Shown here one piece after another: positions 52,281-62,791 of a DNA stretch of 64,000 nucleotides (position 1 is its first letter; each line of letters begins with the position of its first letter). Source of the stretch: Cannabis sativa (taxonomy: Eukaryota > Streptophyta > Magnoliopsida > Rosales > Cannabaceae). Location of the stretch: NCBI RefSeq assembly GCF_029168945.1, contig NC_083602.1, positions 87,802,027 through 87,866,026 on the forward strand, read 5' to 3'. The notes beneath the pieces were generated by a model that had not been told where the DNA came from, did no database searches, and saw only the letters and a program-made list of their open reading frames with translations. The position numbers and the translations under genes were made by a program.

Positions 52281-54945
52281 ATGGATCCTCACTCATTACC
52301 AGTTTTCAAAGAAAAACGAATAAGGAGAGATGAAGAAAATGATGATGGTGATGATACAAGTGGTGTCGATCATGTTGATCGATTCTCACATATGCCTGAA
52401 CACATCGTCCACCACATCATGACCATCCTTCCCATCAAGGATGCAACCCACACTAGTGTCCTTTCCAAACACTTTTTGTTCATTTGGCGTTCTTTTCCCA
52501 CCCTCAATTTTGATTACCGATTATTCTCTACCTACACTAACAACGCCACTCAGCTCAGGTTTATGGATAGAATCACCACTTCTATAGAGAATTACCACCT
52601 AGATGGTGATTTAGAAAGCCTCAGGATTCGATTTCCTTTAAGCAAATTATTCAATGGCGGCAACAATAACATCAATTTCTTTCTTAGTGATTTACTAAGT
52701 TATGCTTTGATGAATTCTGTCAAAAAATTGATTGTCGATTGCACAATTGATTATATGAAGTTTTTTCGACCCAAAAAACGACAGACACCACCTCTTTTAC
52801 CAGTTGAAGTTTTATGGGCGAGATCAATCAAAACAATGAATTTGTGCGGTCTTACTTTGGTCAGCGATGAAGATGATTTGATCATTATAAATTGTTCTTC
52901 ATTGGAGGATTTGACTTTCGAGTGGTGCACTACCACAGCTAAGGCTGCTAGAGTGGTAGTCTCATGTCCTAAACTCAGAACCGTAAAGTTCAAAGATTGT
53001 AAAGATTTTTACATTATTCAGGTGATTGAAGATAAGCTCGAATCATTTTCGTTTGAATTAAGCCTTGAACGAATTCAGTACAATTGTCAGTTCGATCTCC
53101 ATTGTTGTAAGTACTCTCTCAAAACCCTAAGCTTGAGAAACATACAAGTTAGTGACGAGTGGTTTGCGAGCCAGGTTTCAGAGTTAGAGTCTCTTGAGTG
53201 TTTGAAACTCGTAAATTGCAAAACACTACAAACTATCATATCTACATCTAACAATAATATAGAGCGCATTGAGTTGATTAATTGTGAGACAGTAGCATAT
53301 ATCAAAGTTCTCTCTCCAAAACTCGAATATTTTCACTATCATTCTTCTAAAGAGTTTAGCACCATGTTATTACAGCTTTATCTTTACCAATGTGATCGTT
53401 TAAGAGATGTGAGACTAGAGGGTGCAAACATAACAAACAAATGGATCAAAGACCATTTTAATCCATTGTGGGGTTTTAGGGTTTTAGAGAACTTATGCTT
53501 GAAGAGATGCAATCTTCTACAGAAAGTTGAGATTCATTGTAGTAGAATTAGCAAACAACATTTGAAATTTGTTGAGTTGATTGATTGTGAGAATGTGTCT
53601 TATGTGGAGATTGATGCCCCAAATCTAGTGTGGTTCAATTATGGTGGACCTTTGCCATCTACAGTTGTGGTACCATCCATTAATCTTGATGCTCAGATTT
53701 CTGTTCGTGGTGATTATAATAATACTCTTGACTATTACCAAAACATGAGGAACTTTCTAAGCTATTTTGGTCATTGCAAAACTTTGACTCTCGTTTGTTC
53801 TCATGAAGAGGTATATATATATTTATTCTTTATTATCATTTTATTCATCTATAGAAATTTACCCTATATATGTGATTTTATGATAACATTCATAATAATT
53901 TGCAGGATTTTATCTTTCCTAAGGAAGCAAGAGAAGGTTTACTTTCTCCCTTGTGTGACCTTAAGCATCTCAAAATAAAGTTCTTGAAGGAAATTAAATT
54001 GGCCAACATTGTGCAATTGATCAAGTATTTATTTTGGCTTGCTCCTTCTCTAAACACTATATTTATCGCCACTAATAAAGTAAAATCACCAACATTTGTA
54101 TTGAAGGTATGTACACAAAAATTTTCAACTATTTACTTATATTTTTTCTATATTTAATTTTAAGTTATTTAAAATTATTTTCTCAAATTATTATCATTAG
54201 CAAATCATGCTTTCTAAATTATTTTGTCCATTGTAAATTTTTTTGATGAATAATTCTCAAATATAGGACTTTGATAAGTTTTATCCTAAGTTTCTAACAA
54301 AATATTAAAGCTGTTGATGTGATTTATATTTTCTATTCAATATCAACTAATAATTTCTTATTTATTAGACTAGATTATGATTAAGAACATGTTTGATAGT
54401 TCAAAATCACTTGAGATGGTTTGACCACAATTAAGAATGTTCTTCAATAGTGCACCAAATGCACCTAATTTACTTATGCTCACATAAAAATATTGTTTAG
54501 CTCTTAATAAATAATCGTGTATATGATTGTAATTATTATTTTCTTTTCTTAATGTATGTAATTAGTTAATGAGAGTTTAAATTGAATGATTAATGTGTAG
54601 CTATATTACTCTAATAAAATGGAGGAAGAAGAAGGTGGAATAATACAAGAGTGTTGTGTTGAATATCCTGTAAAATGCTGGCGACATAATTTGGCAAAAG
54701 TTGAAGTTACAGATAATTTTGAAGGTTATGAAGAAAGGGCAAAATTATTGCACATTTATTTTTCCAAAATTCCTAATGTTACAATAACCACAAACTCTCC
54801 TCCAATCATAGGTATTTTTTAAGAATTATTTTAAGGTTAATCACATGATAATTTGTAATGGTTCTTTAGAAAAAAAAATATATTAAATTATCTTCTTCTT
54901 ATTCTATCAGATTCAGAGTATTGGAAGATCTCGTCGTTGCCATAG
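52281..54945 (+). CDS. F-box/LRR (FBD-type) protein, copy 2, four exons, 658 aa
   Basis: Exons 52,281-53,810, 53,906-54,106, 54,601-54,811 and 54,911-54,945 join in frame to 659 codons with stop. It has the same F-box (about residues 33-80), irregular leucine-rich repeats and FBD-like tail as copy 1. In exon 1 about a dozen residues differ out of 510 (for example FKEKRIRRDE against FNEKQIRRDQ, one residue fewer in the acidic stretch near 28, TTAKAA against TTSKAA, VRGDY against VHGDY). Introns differ more, with several small insertions and deletions. All splice sites are kept and no stop interrupts it, so both genes appear usable. The expected role is an SCF ubiquitin-ligase substrate receptor with unknown target. 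Confidence 0.88.
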
Positions 54946-55649
54946 GATCTAATCGAGCCTCTCAAACTCAACAATTTTGAATGGGAAGATTTGGTCTCTG
55001 GTGACAATAAGTTTTTGATGACTGGGAATGTCATTAAATTTCTTTGAGACTTATTAAAATAAATTCTGGATATTTTGTGATAATTTCTAGGTTGTTTCTT
55101 TAATTTTGGTTGGCTTTAAAAATATTGAGATTGTGGGTTTGTTTCTTTAATAATTGGAGTATTTTCTCCTGGATTTTAGATTTGGATTTGGATTATATTC
55201 TGGATAATTTGGTTTGATGAACTGCGATTTTATTTGTGTTCTTTATAATTTTTCATATGTTATTTTGGAATTTTTTTTAGGTGATGATTTTGTTAATTTC
55301 AATCAGTAAAATATGAAATTTGGTAGAGAAATAACATATATATTATAAATTAGGAACCTTATTCAGAAAAAAAAAAAATTAGGAACCTTAGTACATTACT
55401 TTTTACATTATTGGTAGAGACATCTCAATTTTTAGTAAGACTGAACATTTTTATCAGTTTTGACCCAGACTTGGCCAACCCAAAAAAAAAAAAAATCATT
55501 CATTGCGGGTGGGTTGCATTCAACCTAGTGGACCCTTTCGGGCAAGTTTCAAGATTAATTTTTTAGGTGACCGAATTTTGGGTTAGAGGGCCTGCCCGTA
55601 AAACTATTTTTTTTTCTTACATAAACTTTAATAATACTACAAATATAAA
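54946..55649. other. 3' flank of F-box gene 2
   Basis: Homology with the first unit ends near 55,510. About 55,436-55,600 carries a hAT-like fragment (GACTGAACATTTTTATCAG, GGACCCTTTCGGGCAAG). No gene. Confidence 0.5.
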
Positions 55650-56149
55650 GGGAAATTTCACTTTTTGGCCTTAAGAATACAAGCCATATCAAAATTTATA
55701 CCCTCCCTTAATTTGTACAAATTTAGTCCATTAATTACATGAACTTCCCATTTTACCCTTTTTTTCAAAAAAAAAAATAAAATAGGTAAAATCTGAAATG
55801 GATCTTTCTCTCTCTCTTCCCTCTCTCTCGTGCACCACTCTCTCTCTCTAGAAAAAACTGAAAAATTTATCAAAAAATTTCTCTCTGTCCGTCCCACTCT
55901 CTCGTCCCTCTCTCTCTTCCCTCTTGAATGGTTGTTTTCTCGGTGGGTGTTGGTGGAAAACCGAAGCACAACCCAATATCACTCAAGAATCTTACACCAT
56001 TATAATGGGTAAGTTGTGTTTTAAGCATTTTGTTTGACTTTATGTAGTTTAAAATTGTTATATGTGTGTTATTTGTTGGAACTGCTGTTTTTTGGTCTGA
56101 AATTGTTGAGATCTGGCAGATCTGGTTTTCAATCGAATTCTGGGTTTTC

Positions 56150-56405
56150 CAGTGTTATCGATGATATATCGATACTTTGTCGATGGTTTGTCGATGATTA
56201 CAAAAGGAAAGGTCAGTGACGACCATTATCGACGTTATGTCGACATAATGTCGACATGTTGTCGACATTATGCAACCAACATGTTATTTACTATTTGTCG
56301 ACATTTTGTCGACAGTGTGTCGACAGAATGTCGACAACAAGCATTTATATTTTTTTAGAAGTTGTCGATATTTTGTCGACACCATGTCGACAAAATATCG
56401 ATGCA
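56150..56405. repeat. GTCGAC/ATCGAT-rich repeat array, left
   Basis: Roughly fifteen copies of TGTCGA or TATCGA spaced about 9-20 bases apart, often as NTTTTGTCGAC or ATGTCGACA words. Many cores (GTCGAC, ATCGAT) are palindromes. The open frames crossing it on both strands are a by-product of the repeat. Confidence 0.8.
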
Positions 56406-56603
56406 AATGAAAAAAAGCCGTGAATAAAACATAAACATAACATAACATTAAATAAAGTTCATAAAAAAACATAACATAACATAAAATAAGATAAAAACAT
56501 AACATAAAAAAATATTACAAAAAACAGAAAATAAAGTTCATAAAAAAAAAAACAAACATTAAATAAAACTCACCACAAGCCATAACATAACAAATTATTT
56601 TTT

Positions 56604-56927
56604 TTAAAATTCTTTGGCTTGTGGGTGAGCCTTGCAATACTTGCATAATGTTCCAGGCTTCACCGGTTTACCGTTAAAGATGCCTAGTTTGCAACGACGG
56701 CATCCTTCGGGGAACCCTGGTGGTGGAGCCGGCCATACACCAGTTTTGCAAAAATGTGCTTCAAGTTGCCTGAACCTAAACTCGTTCCCACATCGTTCTC
56801 TTTCGAAAGCTCTTTGGGCGTCAAAAACTTTCTGCATTTCAGGAGTAATTATGCCAACATCAGGCTCCTGCTTCAGCTCTTCAAGAGTTAAGATGGGGAA
56901 TTTGCCTTTGTTCTTTCTTGGCGCCAT
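56604..56927 (-). CDS. Small zinc-ribbon-like protein of unknown function, 107 aa
   Basis: One open exon. The protein starts MAPRKNKGKFPILTLEEL and has six Cys (46, 60, 76, 79, 95, 98) and a His at 101. Four Cys form CxxC-x15-CxxC (GCRRC ... LCKYC), the spacing of a zinc ribbon. The basic N-terminus and charged middle suggest a nucleic-acid- or chromatin-related role, which is inference only. I do not recognise the family. In its favour: a TATA box (TATAAAAG, minus strand, 57,019-57,012) 85 bases before the ATG, and a CT-rich leader between them as in expressed plant genes. It sits between two GTCGAC-rich arrays and beside a Mutator-like end, so it may be a transposon passenger. It could also be a chance-preserved fragment of a larger protein. 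Confidence 0.6.
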   Translation of the reverse strand: MAPRKNKGKFPILTLEELKQEPDVGIITPEMQKVFDAQRAFERERCGNEFRFRQLEAHFCKTGVWPAPPPGFPEGCRRCKLGIFNGKPVKPGTLCKYCKAHPQAKEF

Positions 56928-57011
56928 ATTTAGAACTTAAGAATAAGAGAAATTTTTAAGAGTAAGAGAGAAGTAGAAGACAAGAGCACTTATGAATAAG
57001 AAAGGGATTTG

Positions 57012-57019
57012 CTTTTATA
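57012..57019 (-). promoter_or_regulatory. TATA box of the zinc-ribbon gene
   Basis: CTCTATAAAAGCAAATC on the minus strand, with a pyrimidine-rich leader (CTTGTCTTCTACTTCTCTC) between it and the start codon. Transcription should begin near 56,985. Confidence 0.55.
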
Positions 57020-57104
57020 GAGCAGTAAACATGTTGGGAATGTAGGAAAATTTAATGGTCATTAAATGTGTAACTGTACAGGTAAAACGCATGAAATTGT
57101 GTAT

Positions 57105-57460
57105 TTGTCGACTGAATGTCGATACAATGTCGATATGTTGTCGACGACATGCCAATTTAGTGATACTGCTATCTTATTTGTCGATACCATGTCGATAGCT
57201 TATCGATAGGACACGTGTCTGACATGCAACGTGTCAGTTGGGAAGGGTTGTTGGGAACGTAGGTAAAATTTATTAACATTAAATGTGTGTTTGTCGATTG
57301 AATGTCGATGGTGTGTCGATGTTATGTCGATGGCGAGCATGCTTGGTGTGGTTGTCGACGTTATGTCGATATTATGTCGACACAATGTCGACAATTAGTG
57401 CCATAATTTCTGCTGTTGTGATTATCGACATTATGTCGATTGATATCGATGGGATGTCGA
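57105..57460. repeat. GTCGAC/ATCGAT-rich repeat array, right
   Basis: The same words as the left array (TTGTCGACTGAATGTCGATA, GTTGTCGACGTTATGTCGAT), with a repeat-poor stretch at about 57,195-57,285 in the middle. Confidence 0.8.
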
Positions 57461-57470
57461 TTTTTTTTTT

Positions 57471-58552
57471 TTTGGGTGTTTTTTCCTTTACTCACCTTGT
57501 TTTTTTGGTTTGCAATTGTAAGAGAGAAAGTGTTCCTTGTTGTATCGTACGATGATATTTGGTTATGTGAGAATTATAATTGGATCTACAAAGCAAATAG
57601 CAGCTTGGTTATCGTACGATGGTGTTTGGTTATTAATTAGCCTTTTTTATAACAAAAAAAAACTCATCATCATTTGGTTTTTCTAATAAAGTGAATTTCT
57701 TATGTCTTTTTTCTTTTTAATAAATTTAATTACACAAACAATGTATATACCAATTAAAGTGAATTAGTTGAATATAAATTAGTGGGACTCCTACCAAAGT
57801 ATCATTGCATCTATTTTAGTGGAGAAGAAAGAAAAATGTAACGCCCCAACTTGCATTTCTAGATACACCCCATCTTAACTTGTTCAATGGATTTGTCAAA
57901 AATTTATGGATTATAATATATATCTTACTATTATTAATTATATTTAAATAATTATTAAAAAATTATATTTATATACAAAAAATGGTATAATATAAATTCA
58001 CACAATTATTCATAATAATGTTAAAAATTAATATAAATATATCATAAGTTATATTTTTTTATTAAATATAGTACAATTTTTACATATTTCATTTCCATTA
58101 AAGATATTCTTACAAACTTATATATAATAACAACAAAAAAACTAAAATTCTAATAGAAGTTAATAAATATATGTACATATCGAACACATTAAGGTACAAA
58201 GCACCACAAAAATAACATATTATTATTGGTGCATTTTAATATGAGTTCTCATAAATTTTAATTTAATATGATTTAGAAAAATACTAACAAATTATTGTGT
58301 ATGTGAATTAGTAGTATGGTATTGAGCATTTTAAGATGTCACATAGCAATAATAATACAAAAAACTATTTATAAAAAAATAGTACAAAGATCATTCATAA
58401 AAAAATAAAAAATAAAATAAAATACAAAAGAAAAAAGACAAAAAAAATTACTAACCAATTATTGGATATCACATCGGTATAACATTGAACACCTTAAAGT
58501 GTCAATAACAAGTACAAAAAATTATTTACAAAAATATAGTATATAAAAAAAA
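57471..58552. other. Intergenic, no gene seen
   Basis: A duplicated word ATCGTACGATGRTRTTTGGTTAT occurs near 57,547 and 57,608. The line at about 57,838 (TGTAACGCCCCAACTTGC) looks like the start of a Gypsy-type LTR but leads nowhere recognisable. The rest is AT-rich. Confidence 0.45.
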
Positions 58553-58915
58553 AGGTTAATTAAGATTTTTGCCCCATAAACTTTTACATGTACCAAATCA
58601 TGCCTCCTGAACTTTTTTGACCGTTAAAAATTATTCATGAACAATTAAAATTGTTAGATTTAAGGACTTTTGTCCAATTTCATTCAATTTTACTAATTCG
58701 GTGATTGTCCATGTACTAAATCATGCTTCTCGAATTTTGATATTTACCAAATCATGTTCCTCGAACTTTGACATGTGTCAAATCATGCCCTTAAACTTTC
58801 ATCCATGTTAGATTTTTCTTACTAAAATTAGACAAAAGTCCTTAAATCCAACATTCTCAATAAGGAGAATTTTAACAATATTCAAAGTTAGGGGGACAAA
58901 AATCTCAATTAGCCT
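58553..58915. mobile_element. Inverted-repeat MITE, about 363 bp
   Basis: It starts AGGTTAATTAAGATTTTTGC and, on the other strand, AGGCTAATTGAGATTTTTGT, both followed by CCCC and then AAACTTT or AACTTT. This type of element (GATTTTTGCCCC...) is common in plants and is usually grouped with Mutator-like MITEs. A-runs on both sides could be the target duplication but are uninformative. Non-coding. Confidence 0.7.
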
Positions 58916-58987
58916 AAAAAAAATTATTGTATTTGTTTTATTATAACATCTATTTATATATTGATGTTATAAATATAGATATGGGAA

Positions 58988-59160
58988 ATGCTAAACGATA
59001 CCAGTAGTGTCTAACACTCTGTTACTTGTCAATATTATTATTAGTCTAATTAAATATCGGTGCCATATGTCTAATGTAATAAATTTTAAGGAGTATTACT
59101 AGCCAATCACAAAGCGACACATTTAGAGAGTACTAAACACTAGTAGTACCCAATAACAAT
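58988..59160. repeat. MITE, TAGTGTYTAGCAC family (best-preserved copy)
   Basis: The left end GATACCAGTAGTGTCTAACA and the reverse of the right end (GGTACTACTAGTGTTTAGTA) pair for about 25 bases with mismatches; both continue CTCT. Family core and AGCCAATCACAAAGCGACAC are present. Non-coding. Confidence 0.6.
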
Positions 59161-59608
59161 TATATATAGATATTTCTAAATTTCAATTATTTTAATTCTT
59201 GAAAACCAATTGCAAGAAGGAAGAAAAGAAGTTTTTTTTGGGTGGGAAAGGAAGAAAAGAAGTTAAATAATCACAAGTTGGACTTTAATCACAACAATCG
59301 AACCTAAGTCTAACTAGATTCCAAAAGATTTGTTATCATTGGGTTTTGATTTGCAGTGTAATTTGGGTGATTATTTGACCTCAAAAACCGTTCTCTAGTT
59401 TTGATTGTCTAGTTTTGAATTTATTCAACTTTGGTGGACAGAAAATTCTTCCACGTGGCATTAGAAAAAACAAAGAAAAAACAAAGAAAAAGACTTTAGT
59501 CTTTAGCCACTAGTCCCTACTTTCTTATCACTCTCTATCAAATTCAAAACTACATTTCTCTGACAGCCATAATTTTTCTTTTTCAAAAAAGTCACTACAC
59601 ATATAAAC
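59161..59608. promoter_or_regulatory. 5' flank of the receptor-like protein gene
   Basis: AT-rich with GGTGATTATTTGACC (a W-box-like TTGACC at 59,374-59,379) and several TTGAC/GTCAA words, which would fit defence regulation but occur often by chance. ACATATAAACATG runs straight into the first ATG. If that TATAAA is the working TATA box, translation would start at the second Met (59,648). Confidence 0.35.
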
Positions 59609-62600
59609 ATGCTCTCATTTGTAGAATTCATCAAAAGAAAAAGAAAGATGAGAAAGGCAATGATTTTTGAGAGCTATTTCTTCATGCTATGCCTCACCAT
59701 CTTACTCAACTCATCTTTAGCTTCTTCAAAAACAACATGTCTCCCTGATCAAAGCTCTACATTGCTGAAACTAAAGCAAGAGTTTGAACCATTGACAGAG
59801 CCAGATTTGATTGATGACACATCTTTTTATTCATATCCAAAGATGAAGTTTTGGAAAGGAAAGGATTGTTGTAAGTGGGATGGAGTTAAATGCAACATGA
59901 AAACAGGACAAGTTGTAAGCCTTGACTTGAGCAACAGTTGGCTTCAAGGCCCTTTAAGTTCAAATAGCAGCCTCTTTGATTTGGATCAACTTCAAAGACT
60001 CAATCTTGCATACAACAACTTCAATTCTTCAATCATTCCTTCAAGATTTTCACAGCTTTCAAGGTTAACCCATCTCAACCTTTCTTACTCTCATTTTGTA
60101 GGGAAAGTCCCTAATGAAATAACTTGGCTAAACAATTTGGTTTCACTTGATCTTTCCACTAACTTTGATTATGTTGATGGAATTAATCCTTTGTTTCTTC
60201 AAATAGACACATTTCATCATAACTTCTCAAAGTTACAAGAGCTTTATCTTGATCAAGTCAATCTCACTTCACTTCTTCCTCAATCTTTGTCAAATTTGAC
60301 CTCTTTGACATCTCTCTCTCTTATAGAATGTGATTTGTATGGTGACTTTCCAAGCAACATTTTTCTATTGCCTAATATACAACTCATTCATTTGAGAAAC
60401 AACTATATGCTCAATGGTTTTCTCCCAACATTTCATTCCACTAGCAATCTAAAGTCATTGAATCTCTACTCCACAAAATTTTCTGGACCAATACCTCAAT
60501 CCATTGGCAATCTCAAATCTTTGATAACTTTAAACTTTGCTTTTTGCAATTTTGTAGGGACTATTCCATCCTCAATTGGGAATCTTTCCCATTTGGTAAA
60601 TTTGGATTTTCAATTCACCAACCTTACTGGTCAACTTCCATCCACTTTTGGAAATCTTTCCAAACTTGAAGACTTGTCCTTGTCCTACAATAGTTTTAGT
60701 GGCAAGCTTCCAAGTACAATGGGGAATCTGGTGAAGCTCAAGAGCATTTATCTTGATCATGCTGGATTTACAGGTGAACTACCTTCAACCCTTGGTAACC
60801 TCAGACAACTTGAGTTTTTAGATGTTGTGGGAAATGGAATCAACGGGCGAATTCCATTGTCGGTTGTGAACCTCACTCGGTTAACAACTTTGTACCTTCA
60901 TTACAATGGTTTGAATGGTGAGTTGCCACTAGGATTGACAAACTTAACCAAACTTAAGTCCTTAGGTATCTCATATAATGCATTGAGTGGAGCCATTCCT
61001 TCATCTTTGTTTACAATGCCTTCTTTGAGTGAGGTTCTTCTAAATGAAAATCAGTTCACAGGTCCCTTAACCATCCACAACAATGTCACTTCATCACAAT
61101 TGACCTCTCTCTCTTTAAGTTCAAACAAGTTAAATGGCCCAATTCCAAATTCTTTGTTTAAGTTGAAGAGCTTAGTTTCACTTTCCCTTGATTCAAACAA
61201 CTTCAATGGTACAATTAAGCTAAACATGTTCTCAAAGCTAAGAAATCTTCAGAGCCTTTACCTTTCACAAAATAGTTTGTCTGTAACATACATGTACTCA
61301 AATTCAACCCTTCTTCCCAAACTATTTTCTTTAGGCTTGGCTTCATGTAACATGAGTGGTAAATTTCCTTACTTCTTGAAAAACCAAAATGAGTTAATGT
61401 TCTTAGACATATCCAACAACCGAATTGAAGGTGAAATTCCCAACTGGTTTATCAACATGAGTGTTGAGAATCTTAACCATTTGAATTTTTCTCACAACCA
61501 TATTACTCATTGGGAAACACCTCAGTTTATTCTTCCATGGACTAACTTGAAAATTCTTGATTCAAGTTTCAACAAGCTGCAAACTTCGCTTGTTGTGCCA
61601 CCAGTGTCCATACAATACTTCTTTATGTCAGAAAACAGAATGAGTGGAGGAATTTCTGATATGTTTTGTGACTTTGTTGATCTTGTTGTTCTTGATGTGT
61701 CCAACAATCACTTAAATGGAACTATTCCATCATGTTTGACTAGCTTCAGCACTGAGCTATCCATGTTGAGCTTGAAAGGAAACAATTTTCATGGAAAAAT
61801 TCCTCAAACATTTTTGGATGGAAACAAGTTGATGACATTGGACCTCAGTCACAACCAATTTCAAGGCAAAGTTCCGAAATCGTTGATCAAATGTAAGGCA
61901 TTAGAAGTTCTTAATCTTGGACACAATCAGTTAAGTGACAGATTCCCATTTTGGCTCCAAAATCTTCCCGAGTTGCAAGTTCTTGTGTTGCGTTCCAACA
62001 ACTTTTCGGGTCCAATATGGCAAAGAAAAATGATTGTAGGCTTTGCCAAGTTGAGAATTGTAGACCTCTCTTTCAACAATTTCAATGGAAGATTACCATT
62101 TGACTACTTTAAGAATTGGAGGGCCATTAATAACGAAATTCCTAGATCGAACAACTCGAAGCCTTTGTACATGGAGAGAAAGGAAGATTACTACCAAAAC
62201 TCAGTGACACTAATGAACAAAGGGTCAGAAATGAAACTTATGAAGATCTTGACAATCTTCACATCTATTGATCTCTCAAACAACCATTTTCATGGTGAGA
62301 TTCCAACAAGTATAGGAGATCTTCCATCATTGATTGTGCTCAATCTTTCAAGTAACAATTTTGAAGGCCAAATCATGTCTTCCTTGGGGAATCTTAAGCA
62401 ACTCGAATCGTTGGATCTGTCCAAAAACAAGCTTTTCGGTACAATTCCTAGAGAGTTGGCTAGTCTCACATTCCTTTCATATCTTAACCTTTCACAAAAC
62501 CAACTCACAGGGCCAATCCCACAAGGTGGACAAATGGCTACATTTCAAAATTCTTCTTTTCAAGGAAATGTAGGCTTGTGTGGCTTTCCATTGTCAATGA

Positions 62601-62791
62601 AATGTGAACAAAGCAATGATGAGAAGCCTAGTAGTAGTGACCAAGAACATGAATCTAGTGAGAATGGTTTCACTTGGAGATCTGTGATGGTTGGATATGG
62701 AAGTGGTTTTGTTGTTGGAGCTATTGGTGGATATTTCATCATATCAAAGAAACCAAATTGGGTCACAAGAATTTATGGGAGAAAGTTTTAG
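59609..62791 (+). CDS. Cf-type LRR receptor-like protein, single exon, 1,060 aa (or 1,047)
   Basis: The N-terminus has a hydrophobic signal peptide (FFMLCLTILLNSSLASS) after a basic stretch. The Met at residue 14 (59,648) gives a more usual signal peptide, so it may be the true start. Then come the LRR N-cap (CLPDQSSTLLKLKQEF, then KDCCKWDGVKCN) and about thirty extracellular plant LRRs (LTHLNLSYSHFVGKVPNEI-type, consensus LxxLxLSxNxLxGxIP). Near residue 865-880 is the non-LRR island (YYQNSVTLMNKGSEMK), followed by four final LRRs, an acidic spacer (SSSDQEHESSENG), one membrane helix (SVMVGYGSGFVVGAIGGYFI) and a short basic tail ending YGRKF. There is no kinase. Such proteins sit in the plasma membrane, pair with SOBIR1/BAK1-type kinases and mostly act in pathogen recognition, some in development. 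The ligand is unknown. The GxxxG pattern in the helix is typical for SOBIR1 pairing. Confidence 0.92.
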   Translation: MLSFVEFIKRKRKMRKAMIFESYFFMLCLTILLNSSLASSKTTCLPDQSSTLLKLKQEFEPLTEPDLIDDTSFYSYPKMKFWKGKDCCKWDGVKCNMKTGQVVSLDLSNSWLQGPLSSNSSLFDLDQLQRLNLAYNNFNSSIIPSRFSQLSRLTHLNLSYSHFVGKVPNEITWLNNLVSLDLSTNFDYVDGINPLFLQIDTFHHNFSKLQELYLDQVNLTSLLPQSLSNLTSLTSLSLIECDLYGDFPSNIFLLPNIQLIHLRNNYMLNGFLPTFHSTSNLKSLNLYSTKFSGPIPQSIGNLKSLITLNFAFCNFVGTIPSSIGNLSHLVNLDFQFTNLTGQLPSTFGNLSKLEDLSLSYNSFSGKLPSTMGNLVKLKSIYLDHAGFTGELPSTLGNLRQLEFLDVVGNGINGRIPLSVVNLTRLTTLYLHYNGLNGELPLGLTNLTKLKSLGISYNALSGAIPSSLFTMPSLSEVLLNENQFTGPLTIHNNVTSSQLTSLSLSSNKLNGPIPNSLFKLKSLVSLSLDSNNFNGTIKLNMFSKLRNLQSLYLSQNSLSVTYMYSNSTLLPKLFSLGLASCNMSGKFPYFLKNQNELMFLDISNNRIEGEIPNWFINMSVENLNHLNFSHNHITHWETPQFILPWTNLKILDSSFNKLQTSLVVPPVSIQYFFMSENRMSGGISDMFCDFVDLVVLDVSNNHLNGTIPSCLTSFSTELSMLSLKGNNFHGKIPQTFLDGNKLMTLDLSHNQFQGKVPKSLIKCKALEVLNLGHNQLSDRFPFWLQNLPELQVLVLRSNNFSGPIWQRKMIVGFAKLRIVDLSFNNFNGRLPFDYFKNWRAINNEIPRSNNSKPLYMERKEDYYQNSVTLMNKGSEMKLMKILTIFTSIDLSNNHFHGEIPTSIGDLPSLIVLNLSSNNFEGQIMSSLGNLKQLESLDLSKNKLFGTIPRELASLTFLSYLNLSQNQLTGPIPQGGQMATFQNSSFQGNVGLCGFPLSMKCEQSNDEKPSSSDQEHESSENGFTWRSVMVGYGSGFVVGAIGGYFIISKKPNWVTRIYGRKF

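Larger units (their letters stand above)
39680..55510. repeat. Tandem duplication, copy 2, expanded by two insertions
   Basis: Homologous to 33,998-39,080 in direct orientation. The extra length comes from the 8,869 bp Mutator-like element (40,126-48,994) and the 1,903 bp solo LTR (49,401-51,303). With these and their target duplications removed, about 5.0 kb remains, close to the first copy. Homology upstream of the element resumes exactly at its right flank (AATATTTTAATAATTA, compare 34,402). Confidence 0.85.
55650..57470. mobile_element. Possible Mutator-like segment with zinc-ribbon gene and GTCGAC repeat arrays
   Basis: The left edge reads GGGAAATTTCACTTTTTGGC, sharing the GGGAAATTT terminus of the two Mutator-type elements in this window. 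A plus-strand ATGG followed by GTAAGT at about 56,006 mimics the mini-exon start of the MULE transposase. Arrays of TGTCGACATNATGTCGAC-like words lie at 56,150-56,405 and 57,105-57,460 on either side of a small gene. I could not find a matching right end or a target duplication, so the right limit given is simply the end of the second array. Confidence 0.4.

Noticed and set aside
56150..57460. GTCGAC arrays as a CRISPR-like array
   Set aside because: Spacing is irregular, there are no unique equal-length spacers, and the genome is a plant nuclear one.
57838..57900. TGTAACGCCCCAACTT as the start of another LTR
   Set aside because: No matching TTACA end or target duplication was found nearby.
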